A stretch of 64,000 nucleotides of DNA, from positions 35,920 to 99,919 of the forward strand of contig JADJFE010000017.1 of NCBI GenBank assembly GCA_016708725.1, in the 5' to 3' direction. Positions 32,756 to 42,649 of this stretch are shown in pieces. Origin of the DNA: Candidatus Aalborgicola bjergmarkensis (GTDB taxonomy: Bacteria > Pseudomonadota > Gammaproteobacteria > Burkholderiales > Burkholderiaceae_C). Numbering within the stretch: position 1 is the first letter of the stretch; each line of letters opens with the position of its first letter. Under the pieces are notes generated by a model. That model made no database searches. It was not told the DNA's origin and worked only from the letters and a program-made list of their open reading frames with translations. The position numbers and the translations under genes were made by a program.

Positions 32756-34193
32756 ATGCCCGTGACCCCTGAACTCAGAGCCAAGATATTGCGTTATTAC
32801 CATGCAGAGAAGTGGCCAACCGGCACCATTGCTCGCCAACTCAAGGTGCACCACGGCACGGTCAGAGAGTCTTGCCAAGCGGGCTTGCCCGCATCGGAAC
32901 TGTGCGCGCATCAAACATCGATGCCTATTTGCCGTCCGTTCTTGAGACCTTGAAGAAGTTTCTCGATCTCAGGGCCAGCCGGCTGTACGCCATGGTCACA
33001 GTGCGTGGCTACCAAGGTGGCCCAGATCATTTTCGCCACCTCATCGCCCAGCATCGACCAGACCCTTGCCCGAGGCGTATCTGCGTTTGGTTACCCTTAT
33101 CGGCGAACAAGCTCAGATTGACTGGGGCCACTTTGGCCACCTGCAAATCGGCAAAGCCAAAACGGCCTTTGATGGCCTTCGTGGCCGTGCTGTCCTGGTC
33201 ACGGCGTATTTTTTGCGTTTCTCCCTGGATGCGCGTATGGAGAGTTTTTTGCGTGGCCATGTCCAGGCGTTCCAGTCCTGGGGTGGTGCCCAGGATACTG
33301 CTGTGTGACAATCTCAAAAGCGCCGTGTTGGAGCGCCAGGGTGATGCCATTCGATTCTCACCAGCACTACTGGATTTTGCCGCCCACTACCACTTCGAAC
33401 CGCGCCCGGTGGCCGTGGCCAGAGGGAATGAGAAGGGCGTGTCGAACGCGCCATTCGCTATATCCGTGACAACTTCTTTGCCGCACGTCCATTTACCGAT
33501 CTGGATGACCTCAATGCCCAGGCCGATGCGTGGATCAATGGAACTGCCAGTGATCGGGCTTGTCCGCAAGACAAAACCATGACGGTAGCACAGGCCTTTT
33601 CCCAGAGGTGCCACGCCTTCTGCAATTGCCTGCCAACCCTTATCCGGTGGAAGAGCGTGTGGTGGTCAAGGTCGGAAAAACCCCGTATGTTCGCTTTGAC
33701 CTCAATGACTATTCGGTACCGCACACCCATGTGCGCAAAACGCTCTCGGTGCTTGCTGATACCAAAACGGTGCGTATTCCTGGATGCCCAGACGGTGGTG
33801 GCCATCCACGCTCGCAGCTATGACAAGGGTCAGCAAATCGAGATTGAATCCACATCAAAGACCTGGTTGAGAGAAAAGCCGCAGCGCACGCCCAGCGTGG
33901 TATGAATCGTTTGCAGCAGGCCGTACCTGCCAGCGTGGAGTTACTCACAGGCCGCAGCCAAAGGTGAACACTGGGCGCTATCACTGCAGCGCTGCTGCGA
34001 TTGCTTAATCGCTACGGTGCCGACCAGGTGCAAACGGCCGTTCTGAACGCACTGCAAGCAAGGTACCCCACCCCAATGCAGTTCGTCTGGCGCTGGAGGC
34101 ACAGCGCCAAGCCCAGCAAGCCCCTGCGCCGGTGGTCGTGCAACTCAGTGAAAACGTTCGACTGCGTGACGCGGTGATCCACCCCACCCATTG
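32756..34193 (+). pseudogene. istA: IS21-family transposase IstA, multiple frameshifts
   Basis: It starts MPVTPELRAKILRYYHAEKWPTGTIARQLKVHHGTVR (HTH domain). The integrase core follows in shifted frames: SASRLYAMVTVRGYQGGPDHFRHLI, then AYLRL..GEQAQIDWGHFGHL with the catalytic Asp. The catalytic-domain pieces LLCDNLKSAVLERQGDAIRF and PRPVAVARGNEKG follow, and the C-terminal domain is VGKTPYVRFDLNDYSVPHTHVRKTL. Most pieces need a +1 or -1 shift to join; in-frame stops within them are few. The full enzyme would be about 480 residues and act with IstB in DDE transposition. Confidence 0.85.
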
Positions 34194-34253
34194 AAAAATT
34201 ACGACCAATTAAACAACACTGATTCCCAACCAGAAACATCAAGGGCGACAACG

Positions 34254-35024
34254 ATGGATCCCAAAAATGATGCTTTGTTCACGCGAGCCAAAAATCTACG
34301 CCTACACGGTGTGCTGGAACATTGGTCAGAACTGGCCGATGCCCCTGGCTGCCAAGTCTGCTGGACTGGGAGGAGCACGCACGTACCCAGCGCAGCCTTG
34401 AGCGACGCCTGAATGACGCACGCATCGGGCGATTCAAGGCACTAGCGGACTTTGACTGGAAGTGGCCCAAACAATGTGATCGCGCAGCCATCGAGGCTTT
34501 GATGACGCTGGAGTTCATGGCGCAATCCGTCAACGTGATATTGCGCGGTAACAATGGCGTGGGCAAGTCAATGCTGGCAAAAAATGTGGCTTATCAGGCT
34601 CTGGTTCAGGGTTTTACGGTGCGCTTCACCACTGCAGGAGAGATGTTGGGGAGTTGGCTGCCATGGACAGTGATGCGGCGCTACGCAGGCGTTTGCGTCA
34701 TTACGTCAATCCGGATTTGTTGGTGATTGATGAGATCGGCTACCTCTCATACTCAAACCGGCATGCCGACTTGCGTCTTCGAGTTGATCAACCGTCGCTA
34801 TGAGTCCAAGAGCACGATTGTGACCACCAACAAGGCGTTTGCCGACTGGGGGATGTCTTTCCCAATGCCGTTTTTGTGGTGTCCTTGGTCGACTGCCTGT
34901 GCATCACTCTGAGGTGATTGGCATCGAGGGCGAATCCTATCGTCTCAAGGAGGTACAGGCACGATCCACAGATATGGCAGCCAAACGCAGAAAGGCTAAA
35001 TCACGAAGCGCGTTACAAACATAG
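34254..35024 (+). pseudogene. istB: IS21-family helper ATPase IstB, frameshifted
   Basis: It reads MDPKNDALFTRAKNLRLHGVLEHW, then in other frames ARTQRSLERRLNDARIGRFKALADFDW and Walker A RGNNGVGKSMLAKN. Walker B LLVIDEIGYLSY and STIVTTNKAFADWG follow, and the C-terminus is SEVIGIEGESYRLKE. IstB is the AAA+ helper that activates IstA and selects targets. About four frame changes break it. It directly follows istA. Confidence 0.85.
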
Positions 35025-35359
35025 GCACCATTGCCTTCAGGGTGACAATCCGGTCTGTTCATGACCACCGACAATGACTCGAGTACGGAGGGCAGGCAGC
35101 GGCCGTTGCAGAGTTGTTGAGGACTTGCTGCATGTGATTCTACAGCCGTTATCAGGACAAACCACATGCGCACCAGAAAGCCACACGTATCACTCGATTC
35201 AAGCCTGCTTACTCAGACGATGATGATGGGGGTGCCATTCTGATCCTCAACTATTGTTTTCTGAACCAATAACCAAGGGGCCGACAAGGCCCTTTTTGTT
35301 TGTGCACAAGCGCTTGAAAAACTCCCACAAATTTGCGCGCTATTAGACAGCCGGTAACA

Positions 35360-36010
35360 ACCAGGTCTTCCGAACGCGAACTGTTCAGCAGCAGTTTGGT
35401 GAGTTGCCTGAGTACGGCATCGCCTGCGGTATGGCCGTAGCCGTCGCCGATTTTTCGAAGTGATCGATGTCGAGCATCAGGCGCAGGCGAGCGGCGCGTT
35501 GTCCGACCGGGCAAAAGCCCACCTGAGGCGAGAAAATCGCCCGCTACGGCGATTGGGAAGCTATGTCAGGCATCGGTCAGGCGTCTTGGTAATAGCCTTT
35601 TTGCGCGACGGCGAATCCATCGGTCGAACGCATGATGTCCAGCCGTTCGCGGTAGAGTTCTTCCTGAGCGCCAGCATGCGCGCCATGATGAAATGGACGC
35701 GCAGGGTTTGACGCGTTGAGCGGTTTGAGCAGTACATCGTCCGCTCCGGCGTCGATGACTTGAGATGCGGCTTTCGCTTCGGCGAGGACAGAGCAAGAAT
35801 GTAGCTTTCTACCCGATGGCGTTTGACGCAGGGTGCGGCAAAATCCGTTACTTTCGGAATGGCATCGAGAGATCCGTAATGACGATTTGGGCCGACGGTG
35901 CAAGGCTTTGCCATGTCTTCAGCGCTGTTGTCAATCAAGAACGGCAGATGGCCGAGATCCCGACCTGTTGCATCAGCAGGGCGAGTTCGGCGCAGGGATG
36001 CCGATGTTCT
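35360..36010 (-). pseudogene. receiver-GGDEF response regulator, 5' part
   Basis: Minus-strand pieces encode QIVITDLSM (phospho-acceptor region), VLAEAKAASQVIDAGADDVLLKPLN (receiver beta4-beta5 with the conserved Lys) and a linker. They end in KIGDGYGHTAGDAVLRQLTKLLLNSSRSEDLV, the first half of GGDEF. Several one-base shifts separate them. With 31719-31985 this was one diguanylate cyclase response regulator like PleD/WspR. It lies downstream of the HDOD gene, so the two were probably one signalling operon. Confidence 0.75.
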
Positions 36011-36015
36011 GACGT

Positions 36016-36883
36016 TCATGCGGGTGGGTGCGCCCGCTTGTTTTCGGTGTCGGCTGTTGCGGCCATGTGACAGGGGTGGCTGGCGCCGCATGTCGGCAAA
36101 GTGCGGACATCCTGTGTGCGTACCTGCAGTCGTGTACCCCATTCGTGCCAGTGCTCGACCATGCTGTCAACGAGTTCGTTGAGCGCGTCGCCGCCAATGC
36201 CCAGCCGCGCCGCACGCGCCAGTAGTGCCGGCAACAACCCCCAGCGCGACTCATCGTCCACCATGCACAGACGCGCCAGCGAGCTGGCAAAGCTCAAGGA
36301 TTGCGGATCCATCCGCAAAGCCTGCGCATCGGGGCTTCGCGGTGGAAGGCCGCTTGCATGAGCACTCGGGAAGTCCCTATTCATTGAGTACAGGCTGGCA
36401 CCCAATTCATGGTGATCCATGCTAAAAGAGATTCTGCTCCATTGCGCAGGTCGTTGATGGTCACGTGCGGTGAGAGCAGAAGATTGGAATAGTCGTGGAA
36501 AATGAGGCTAGCAGTTCGCCAACTCTTGCCAGCAAGCCGACGGTGAATATTTCTTCGTTGCGATCTGAGCGTGGTTGGGCGAGTTTCGGCAGGCGATGCC
36601 CGTTGCCAGAAAGAGTGACCCCAGAACTCTTCGTAGTTGAAGGCCGGGCACGTCCCGGATCGGTACAGCATGGAGAAAGGCCGAGCACTGATCGCGCACA
36701 CGAAATGTACCCAGCGCAACGATGGCGCGCTGCAGTGAAACAATGGGGCGTGAGCGGCCAAAAGCGGCAGCGTTGGAAAATAGAGGATACGCCTCGGCAA
36801 TGGCCGTGGTCGGATTGAAAACCAATTAAAACCAGATCGGCCATGCGGTAATCGTCCCGGTGCAGCAGGCGAATGATCGACAA
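36016..36883 (-). pseudogene. HDOD-domain signalling protein, frameshifted
   Basis: Pieces in three frames give SNAAAFGRSRPIVSLQRAIVALGTFRVR, the diagnostic HDOD core. They continue through FWGHSFW and end DDESRWGLLPALLARAARLGIGGDALNELVDSMVEHWHEWGTRLQV. HDOD proteins are HD-superfamily relatives without the metal ligands and serve in signal relay, often with c-di-GMP enzymes. The next gene downstream is a receiver-GGDEF protein. At least three frame changes make it non-functional as read. Confidence 0.75.
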
Positions 36884-37131
36884 GGCAACTCCCCTTTGGG
36901 CGAGGGAAGTTTTTGCCCGTCGCTCTTAGTGTGGCATAACGTTCAGGATCGACAAACGCATCATCAAGGACCTGGATGAACGATTTTCATAACTAGGATA
37001 CGCATACCTTCCGTGAATCGGGTCAGAAGCGGCTGTACGGTCGTTTTTCGGGGAATCATATCTGGGGCAGACCAATCGACTTTGGTGCGTGGCTTCCTGT
37101 GCCGCAGGTGCTTTTGCGCTATGACAGAGAG

Positions 37132-37177
37132 AAAAATCCACCGCACGACCCTGCTATCGCAATCTGACCCATCCTCA
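37132..37177 (+). repeat. dispersed repeat, copy 3 (shortened)
   Basis: AAATCCACCGCACGACC is followed by TATCGCAATCTGACCCATC, matching the other copies with several changes and a small deletion. Confidence 0.65.
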
Positions 37178-37382
37178 AACCATCCTTGGCCTTTCTTGTC
37201 ACTTGCAGGCTCACTGGATCAGGACGATGGCCGACGCCATGCTTGATCGACTCATGCAAAAACCATCACCGCTTCATACCCACGGGGAATCGTTGCGTAA
37301 GAAAGGCCCAACAACACAAGAAAACGCCAACTGAATCAGGGCAAAGTTTGTGATTTGTGATACGCCCTGATATAAGAGCTTC

Positions 37383-37552
37383 TCCGGCATTATCCCATAA
37401 GGCTTACAGCCCGATTTACTATGTGAAAAACAGCCGGGAAATGGCCAGTTTTGATGCTTCATGGCGGTTTTGGGAGTGTCGCTGCAACCCGCTTTGAGGG
37501 GAAAATTCAAGGCAAATCGGGCTGTAGACTTTATGGGATGTGCGGGAGCAGC
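37383..37552. repeat. palindromic element with ~40-bp inverted arms, copy 2
   Basis: Left arm 37383-37419 and right arm 37511-37552 share CCCATAAGGCTTACAGCCCG and its complement. The outer flank CCTGATATAAGAGCT at 37366-37380 is also shared with the other copies. The interior differs from copies 1 and 3, as expected of a diverging non-coding element. Confidence 0.75.
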
Positions 37553-37701
37553 TTATGTTTTTTGTTGAAGAACCACCCGGTTGTCTGCTGACTAGCCACT
37601 GGGTTAAGCGGGCATGTCAACCTGCACTGATTGCCCCGCCTTTTTAACAAAATGCGTAATTGTGGAATTGTGGATAACGCAAGGCTACAAGGGTTTTGCG
37701 G

Positions 37702-38060
37702 TTAATCCAGCATGGTTGCAACCCGCGCCCGCACTTCTTCCACCAAATCGTCCGGCGCTTGCTCAATCAGGGTCAAACCGCGCTGTGACGGGTCAATCAT
37801 CCTGAACTGATGCACGGCATCACGCCCTGCGTTCGTGCACGGTGCCTGGGCGAGACCACCGACAAACCCGTATTGCGCGCGCCCATTCCGCCCTGCGTGA
37901 TGGGACAAACACCAATCATGCCCAGCTGATTCAAATCGCGTTACCATTTATGCCGGGCCTGCGGCCTTACTGTTCTGGCCCAGCGTGGGAATGAAACTGG
38001 CCACCACAATGTCGCCGCGCTGCCAAACCTTGCGGCTCAAAGGGGAACCTCTTGGCCAAC
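37702..38060 (-). pseudogene. PemK/MazF-type toxin relic
   Basis: QRGDIVVASFIPTLGQNSKAAGPA is followed after a frame change by LMVTRFESAG. Then come pieces equivalent to the PIT-G motif and HQFRMIDPSQRGLTLIEQAPDDLVEEVRARVATML. This matches the SH3-like barrel of MazF/PemK endoribonucleases. At least two shifts disrupt it. It forms a pair with the antitoxin-like fragment upstream. An intact homologous pair is at 55.7-56.3 kb. Confidence 0.7.
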
Positions 38061-38295
38061 GGCGGGCATGTTGTCCCCAAGCCTGGTCGATCACCAGAGG
38101 CCTGTCGCCCTGCATGGCCAATACAGTTCTGCAAGCTGTACTCTGCGACGGGCTGATCGGCGAATGATCAAGCGCCCAGCGTCCAATCCTGAACCGACCT
38201 TGTCGCCAGGTTGCAATCCGGTGGACTTGGCCAGCGACCGCGGGAATGGTCACGGCGATGGAGCCACCAGCGGCGCGGAGTGTGGATGTGTGCAT
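38061..38295 (-). pseudogene. PemI/MazE-type antitoxin relic
   Basis: It starts MHTSTLRAAGGSIAVTIPA, the swapped-hairpin AbrB fold start of MazE/ChpS antitoxins. The middle is out of frame, and the end LAMQGDRPLVIDQAW, typical of the toxin-binding tail, returns. It precedes the toxin relic in the usual order. Confidence 0.65.
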
Positions 38296-38631
38296 GGTGG
38301 CGTCCCGTTAATGTCCAATTTATCCAAAGATGGCACTTAGTTTAACTGGAATGGCGAAACTACATCGGACCGCCCGCAGCGTCACCATTGGCCGGCCTGT
38401 CGGTAAATATTTGCACCAAGCCCTCACACTACCCGCCGCAATCCGCGCATCCTGACACTGGAAGCCGTATGTGACGCAGGGGTCCGTAATAGCCGGTTGC
38501 CGCGGCAAACTGGTCGCTCAAAACCAGAACCAGCACAAGAAAACGGCCTGCCTGGTGCTTGACAGCGCCGGAAACGCATACCAGCGTCGATTTCTGGGTG
38601 GATTTGTGATGCGCCCCTGATATAAGAGCAG

Positions 38632-38790
38632 TCCTCCACACATCCCATAAGGCTTACGGCCTGATTTGCCATAAAACACCCGAAAACGGCCACGTTTTAC
38701 CCTCTAGGTGCTGCCATGGCTTTGACCCGTCCTGAAGGGAAAAATTCAGGGCAAATCGGGCTATATGCCTTGCGGATGTGCGGAGCAGCT
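38632..38790. repeat. palindromic element, copy 3
   Basis: Arms lie at 38632-38670 and 38751-38790 (CACATCCCATAAGGCTTACG; GGCAAATCGGGCTATA). Relative to copy 1 the whole block, including the flanks out to 39053, is inverted. With the 53-bp repeat at 39001-39053 it repeats the arrangement at 22643-23056. Confidence 0.75.
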
Positions 38791-39000
38791 TATGTTTTTG
38801 TATAAAACAGCGCCGCAGGCGATTGTGCCGATCAGCGCATCCATTAGTGCGTCCATTACAGGCAACCAGCGATTCAGACCTGCTGTCGGGTAGGGGCGCG
38901 CGGAGACAGCCGCCGATACGCCAAGAAACCAAATGACACGCGAAAAAATTCGACCGTTTCGACTGCCAAACCGAGGGTCGCAATGTGCCAGAATGTGGGC

Positions 39001-39053
39001 CTGAGGATGGGTCAGGATGCGATACTCGGGGTTGTTCGGTTGATTTCCTATCC
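39001..39053 (-). repeat. ~53-bp dispersed repeat, copy 4 (inverted)
   Basis: It reads CTGAGGATGGGTCAGGATGC and ends in TATCC, the reverse complement of copies 1 and 2. The segment between it and the palindrome at 38790 matches 22700-22810 of copy 1 (CCTACCCGACAGC, GCGCTGATCGGCACAATCG). Confidence 0.75.
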
Positions 39054-39097
39054 CCTCAGCTTTCGAATAACTTTCTACTTTGAGGGACAAACACACC

Positions 39098-40570
39098 ATG
39101 CAGCTCATAAACCCAGCCCCATAGCCGTAGCCACTTTGGCAACTTTGTTTAGCGCGTGTGGCGGGGGCAAAGGCGACGACCCCGCCTCTATCCTCGCAGT
39201 CAAGGTATCCACAATATTGCATCAGCAAAGCAACACCCCAGGCTATTGTAGAGAATGAGTTGCAGTTCGACGGCGTTTGCAGTGGTGGCAGCGGCGACTT
39301 GACTGCATCGTGGATTTCGGAGATAAACGCCGGTAAGCACTTCCACACCATCACCTTACGTCTACCGGGGACGCCTCCACATTTGGTGAAAGTGACCTGC
39401 ACAGACGCAGCCGGTAACAAGGGCGAGGGGAAGAACATCTTTACGGTTGCCCATGCATCAATGAATGGACCTGCAAGAAATGTCAACTCATACCAGAATT
39501 CCCGCACCATCCGTCTGTTTATCCGTAGCAGGTCTTCGACCGCAGGCGATATCCACGGTGTAGGGGTGCTCCAGCGCAGCCAGTGGCCTGGACGCTGCCG
39601 TCGGGCCAATTTCGGTATCAGCAATTTGTGGATACGACAAGCTCCCCACCGGAACCGACAAGCCACCTTTTAATGACACGCTGGAAGGTATGCGTACCGC
39701 GTCAATCGACCTGGCGGTTTCTCCAAAATGGGCGCGTCATGGCGGCCTGGATGGCGGGTACTTGGGTTTGGTACGCGACGAAAATGGCCTGAAAGGCGTC
39801 TGGTCAGTTCCTGCAAAAATCGACGTTCCAGCGCTGGAAAGGAACCATCAAAGTAGTTGCCACGACGCTGAGCGGGTGCCATTGCGTACCGCACCCGCAC
39901 TGGAGCACAGCACGTTACCTGCGCATCGCAGACAACCCAGGCGCCGGTCACCATCAGCAAGCAGGTGAGGAACTGACAAGGATGAGAAATCTTCCAGCGC
40001 TACTGCATTTGATATCGCGATCGACAACACGTCATCCACGATTTACGCAGCGGGTGTCAACGATGCCGCCACCGCCGGCAAGTCGGTTGTTACCATGAAA
40101 AGCTACACCTCCGGGCAGTGGCTGGACTGGTGGCAACCGCCGTGTCAAACGAACTGCTACGCCACCAGTTTCCTGTCGTACTCGTTCACCCAACGGCAAC
40201 TTTGCGATTCTGGCATGGAATCAATTGGGCACGCCGGGCTGCCCCGTTCTAAGTCCAACGTTTTACCCGCATCCATGCCAGTGCAACCTGGGGAGTAATC
40301 AAGCCGGTTCAGGATAATCTCATCACTAAGGACCACGCACGGCCTCTGGTCGCAATCAATGACAGCGGCGATGCATTCCTGGCAATGCGATTGGGTGAAT
40401 CCACGACAGCGGAACCACCTACCCCCAAAAACAGAGGTAAGCAACTATGCCGGGGCTAACGCGACTTTCGCACCGGGCATGGAGCCAGCCCTACCAGTTA
40501 GTATGAATGGCTCCGCCGTGAATTCAGCGCGACCGACATCGCCATTGACAAGTGGGAACTGGCTCTGATA
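39098..40570 (+). pseudogene. lipoprotein with Ig-like and repeat domains, frameshifted
   Basis: The ATG at 39098 gives MQLINPAPIAVATLATLFSACGGGKGDDP, a lipoprotein signal with lipobox FSAC. Later frames give LPGTPPHLVKVTCTDAAGNKGEG (Ig-like), TASIDLAVSPKWARHGGLDGGYLG, FDIAIDNTSSTIYAAGVND and LITKDHARPLVAINDSGDAFLAM. The last two resemble propeller repeats of cell-surface proteins. More than five frame changes break it. No specific function can be given. Confidence 0.5.
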
Positions 40571-40863
40571 ACGCTCGCAGATGGAAGCAATCCAGTACAG
40601 GTAGAACCTTTCCAAGACCGCAAGCTGGTCAGGTTTTGTGACATATCACCCCGTTTTCCTAACCTGAAGGCATTCCATTATCAGACGATGCGTGTTGCCA
40701 GACGGCCAGTGCCATTCTGGTTACTTCGGTATACGGACGATAAAACGTCAGCTCACAGACTCCACCGCCCCTATCTCTGTCGGGATATGTGCTTCTGAAA
40801 TAAATCAGCATCTCAGGTGCCAATGCCTATGGCCAGCTTGGCGACGGTGTTTCGCACAGTCCT

Positions 40864-41025
40864 CATGTAACCCCTCCTTTGGCAAGGAGGGCACGGTGCA
40901 GGGCGGTGAAAGTCAACATCCCTCCTTGCAGTAAGGAGGGGTGACGGCAGGGCGGGTGGTCAGCATCCCCTCCTTGCAAGGAGGGCACTGGCAGGGCGGG
41001 GTGGTCAGCATCCCCTCCTCGGCAA
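40864..41025. repeat. CTCCTTGCAAGGAG palindromic repeat cluster 1
   Basis: Four units of the pattern CCTCCTT(G)CAAGGAGGG occur with linkers GCAGGGCGG(G)GTGGTCAGCAT. These are REP/ERIC-like intergenic palindromes. A second cluster lies at 42522-42632 and a single unit near 23381. Confidence 0.75.
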
Positions 41026-41049
41026 GGCTACCGTATGCACACATCGTTG

Positions 41050-42352
41050 GTATGAAAAGTGCTATTGCTTATGGTCGAAATTCCGTGAGCCGCATCCCAT
41101 CCCCGATGAATTGAAGAGAATGCCTGCAAGCCACGGAGCATCGTGATGGACCGGGTTTCCGTTCGCTGGCGTATCCCTTCCAGCCGCCCAAGCGGGCAAT
41201 CATCCAAGCGCCCAGGCAAGCGTGTTCAGCGCATGGGGATTCTTTTGCTTCTCTGTTTTTCCTCCAGCGTAGGCTGACATGATGGAGAACCTCGATTTCG
41301 GCTGCCGTAAAATACATCCGTTGCCGGACGCAGCGTTTTGCCTTTCGCGCCAGCGTCAGTTGCATGACTTGCACTGCAGCCGACGTGGGCCATGACAATA
41401 ACTACCAGCCTGCTTGCTTCTTCAATCAGGCTGGACTCCAGATTTAAACCTTTGCTCTTGATCGTGCGGAATGTCTGCTCAATCGTCCAGCGCATGCAAT
41501 ACCACGTAATGCATTGGCGCGCATCTTCAAGGTTCGTCACCGCATGTGTCGTCAGCAGGCGCCGGAGCAACGTTCTTTGCCTACCCGCAGATGCACTAAC
41601 GATCGCCTCTATAACATTGAGGCTCACGTGCGCCGATGCGTTCCTGTCTGAACAATGAGACAGCTTCTTTCTCCACAGCACCAAAGCGTACATGCGTCAG
41701 AGGCTTTGTGGGCGCTACCGCTTTTAGTGCGTGGCTGGCAACATCAATTCAGCGCTGCCCGCACTGTTTGAGCGACAATCCAGTCAAACAACGTCTGGCC
41801 ATCTTCTAAGTCACCAACGCCCGATCATGACAAAAGCGAATCAGCAGACGCGTGCGCTCATCGGGCAAGCGAAACTACATCTCGTAAATGTCAAAGCCTC
41901 CCGATCGGCCACTAGGGTGATTTTCTGCGCGCTCGACAGGCGCTTCTTGCCAAGTTGAAATGTCTCGATCCAGCGCCAGCTCTCCTTTCTTCGATCGGAA
42001 GTCTTTGCAGTTGGCTGCCTTTGCCCTGTGGCGTTGCCCACGTAGCTTCATGTGCATAGCCCGAAGGCCAGTCACCCACATCGGCATCGACTTCCAAAAG
42101 TGGGTGAATGAAGAAGCCAAGATCACTTCCTTGCCCACTGCGGCAAGTCCGCTCACTCGCTTGGCGTGCTTTTGGTGGTTCACCTCACTTGTCCCCAACG
42201 GCCAGTACAGCCGCCCCGCACTGCAAATTTATCCCTTCACAGCCCCTTCAACCAACTTCTTACGCTCACCTGATCGTTTGCAAAAAATCGACCGAAGCGC
42301 ACCTCTCCTGCGCGGTTCTCGCCAAGTTGCTCAAGCAAATCCTCTCTGCTTA
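41050..42352 (-). pseudogene. IS4-family transposase, frameshifted
   Basis: Pieces read LSREDLLEQLGENRAGEVRFGRF (N-domain), SEVNHQKHAKRVSGLAAVGKE, and LVADREALTFTR / GFDIYEM around the second catalytic Asp. LLTTHAVTNLEDARQCITWYCMRWTIEQTFRTIKSKGLNLES contains the IS4 Y-x2-R-x3-E-x6-K signature with catalytic Glu. The tail SLRWRKNREAKES...CLGAWMIARLGGWKGY follows. Multiple one-base shifts disrupt the frame. The terminal repeats of the IS were not located with confidence. Confidence 0.8.
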
Positions 42353-42521
42353 ATACCATTTGTTCATGCAGCAGTGCTCCAGTCTTTTTAGCGCATCGCC
42401 AGTTTCAGTGAAAAATCGCGCCATCTCTTTCCTGTTGCATTTCTGGCATAGCAAAGTCTTTCGAAATTTCATCGTCGGAAATATATAAAAAATCATGCCA
42501 TAAAAATGCATACGGTAGCTT

Positions 42522-42632
42522 TGTAAGGAGGGCATTCGCAGGGCGGGTGAACAGCATCCTCCTTTGCAAGGAGGGGTATCGCAGGGGCGGTGAATAACAT
42601 CCTCCTTTGCAAGGAGGGGCCCCGCGAGGCGG
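42522..42632. repeat. CTCCTTTGCAAGGAG palindromic repeat cluster 2
   Basis: Three units of CCTCCTTTGCAAGGAGG with the same GCAGGGCGGGTGA linkers as cluster 1 are present. They lie between the IS4 relic and the histidine-kinase relic. Confidence 0.75.
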
Positions 42633-42649
42633 GGTGAGTCTGAGCCTCG

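Larger units (their letters stand above)
31986..35359 (+). mobile_element. IS21-family element (ISPpu7-like), 3,374 bp
   Basis: The boundaries are fixed by a 5-bp target duplication ACCAG (31981-31985 and 35360-35364) inside a GGDEF gene. Imperfect terminal inverted repeats begin TGT and share GGCTG and GCGCG blocks (17 of 24 positions). In order, the element carries a hairpin-rich non-coding stretch, a cysteine-rich accessory ORF, istA and istB. All its genes contain frame changes, so it is not mobile as read. Confidence 0.85.

Noticed and set aside
38761..39666. 301-codon minus-strand frame
   Set aside because: It runs across two dispersed repeats and antisense to the lipoprotein relic; the product has no motif, signal or family resemblance.
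40864..42632. CRISPR array
   Set aside because: The CTCCTTGCAAGGAG repeats are palindromic, irregularly spaced, separated by similar rather than unique linkers, and no cas gene is present.
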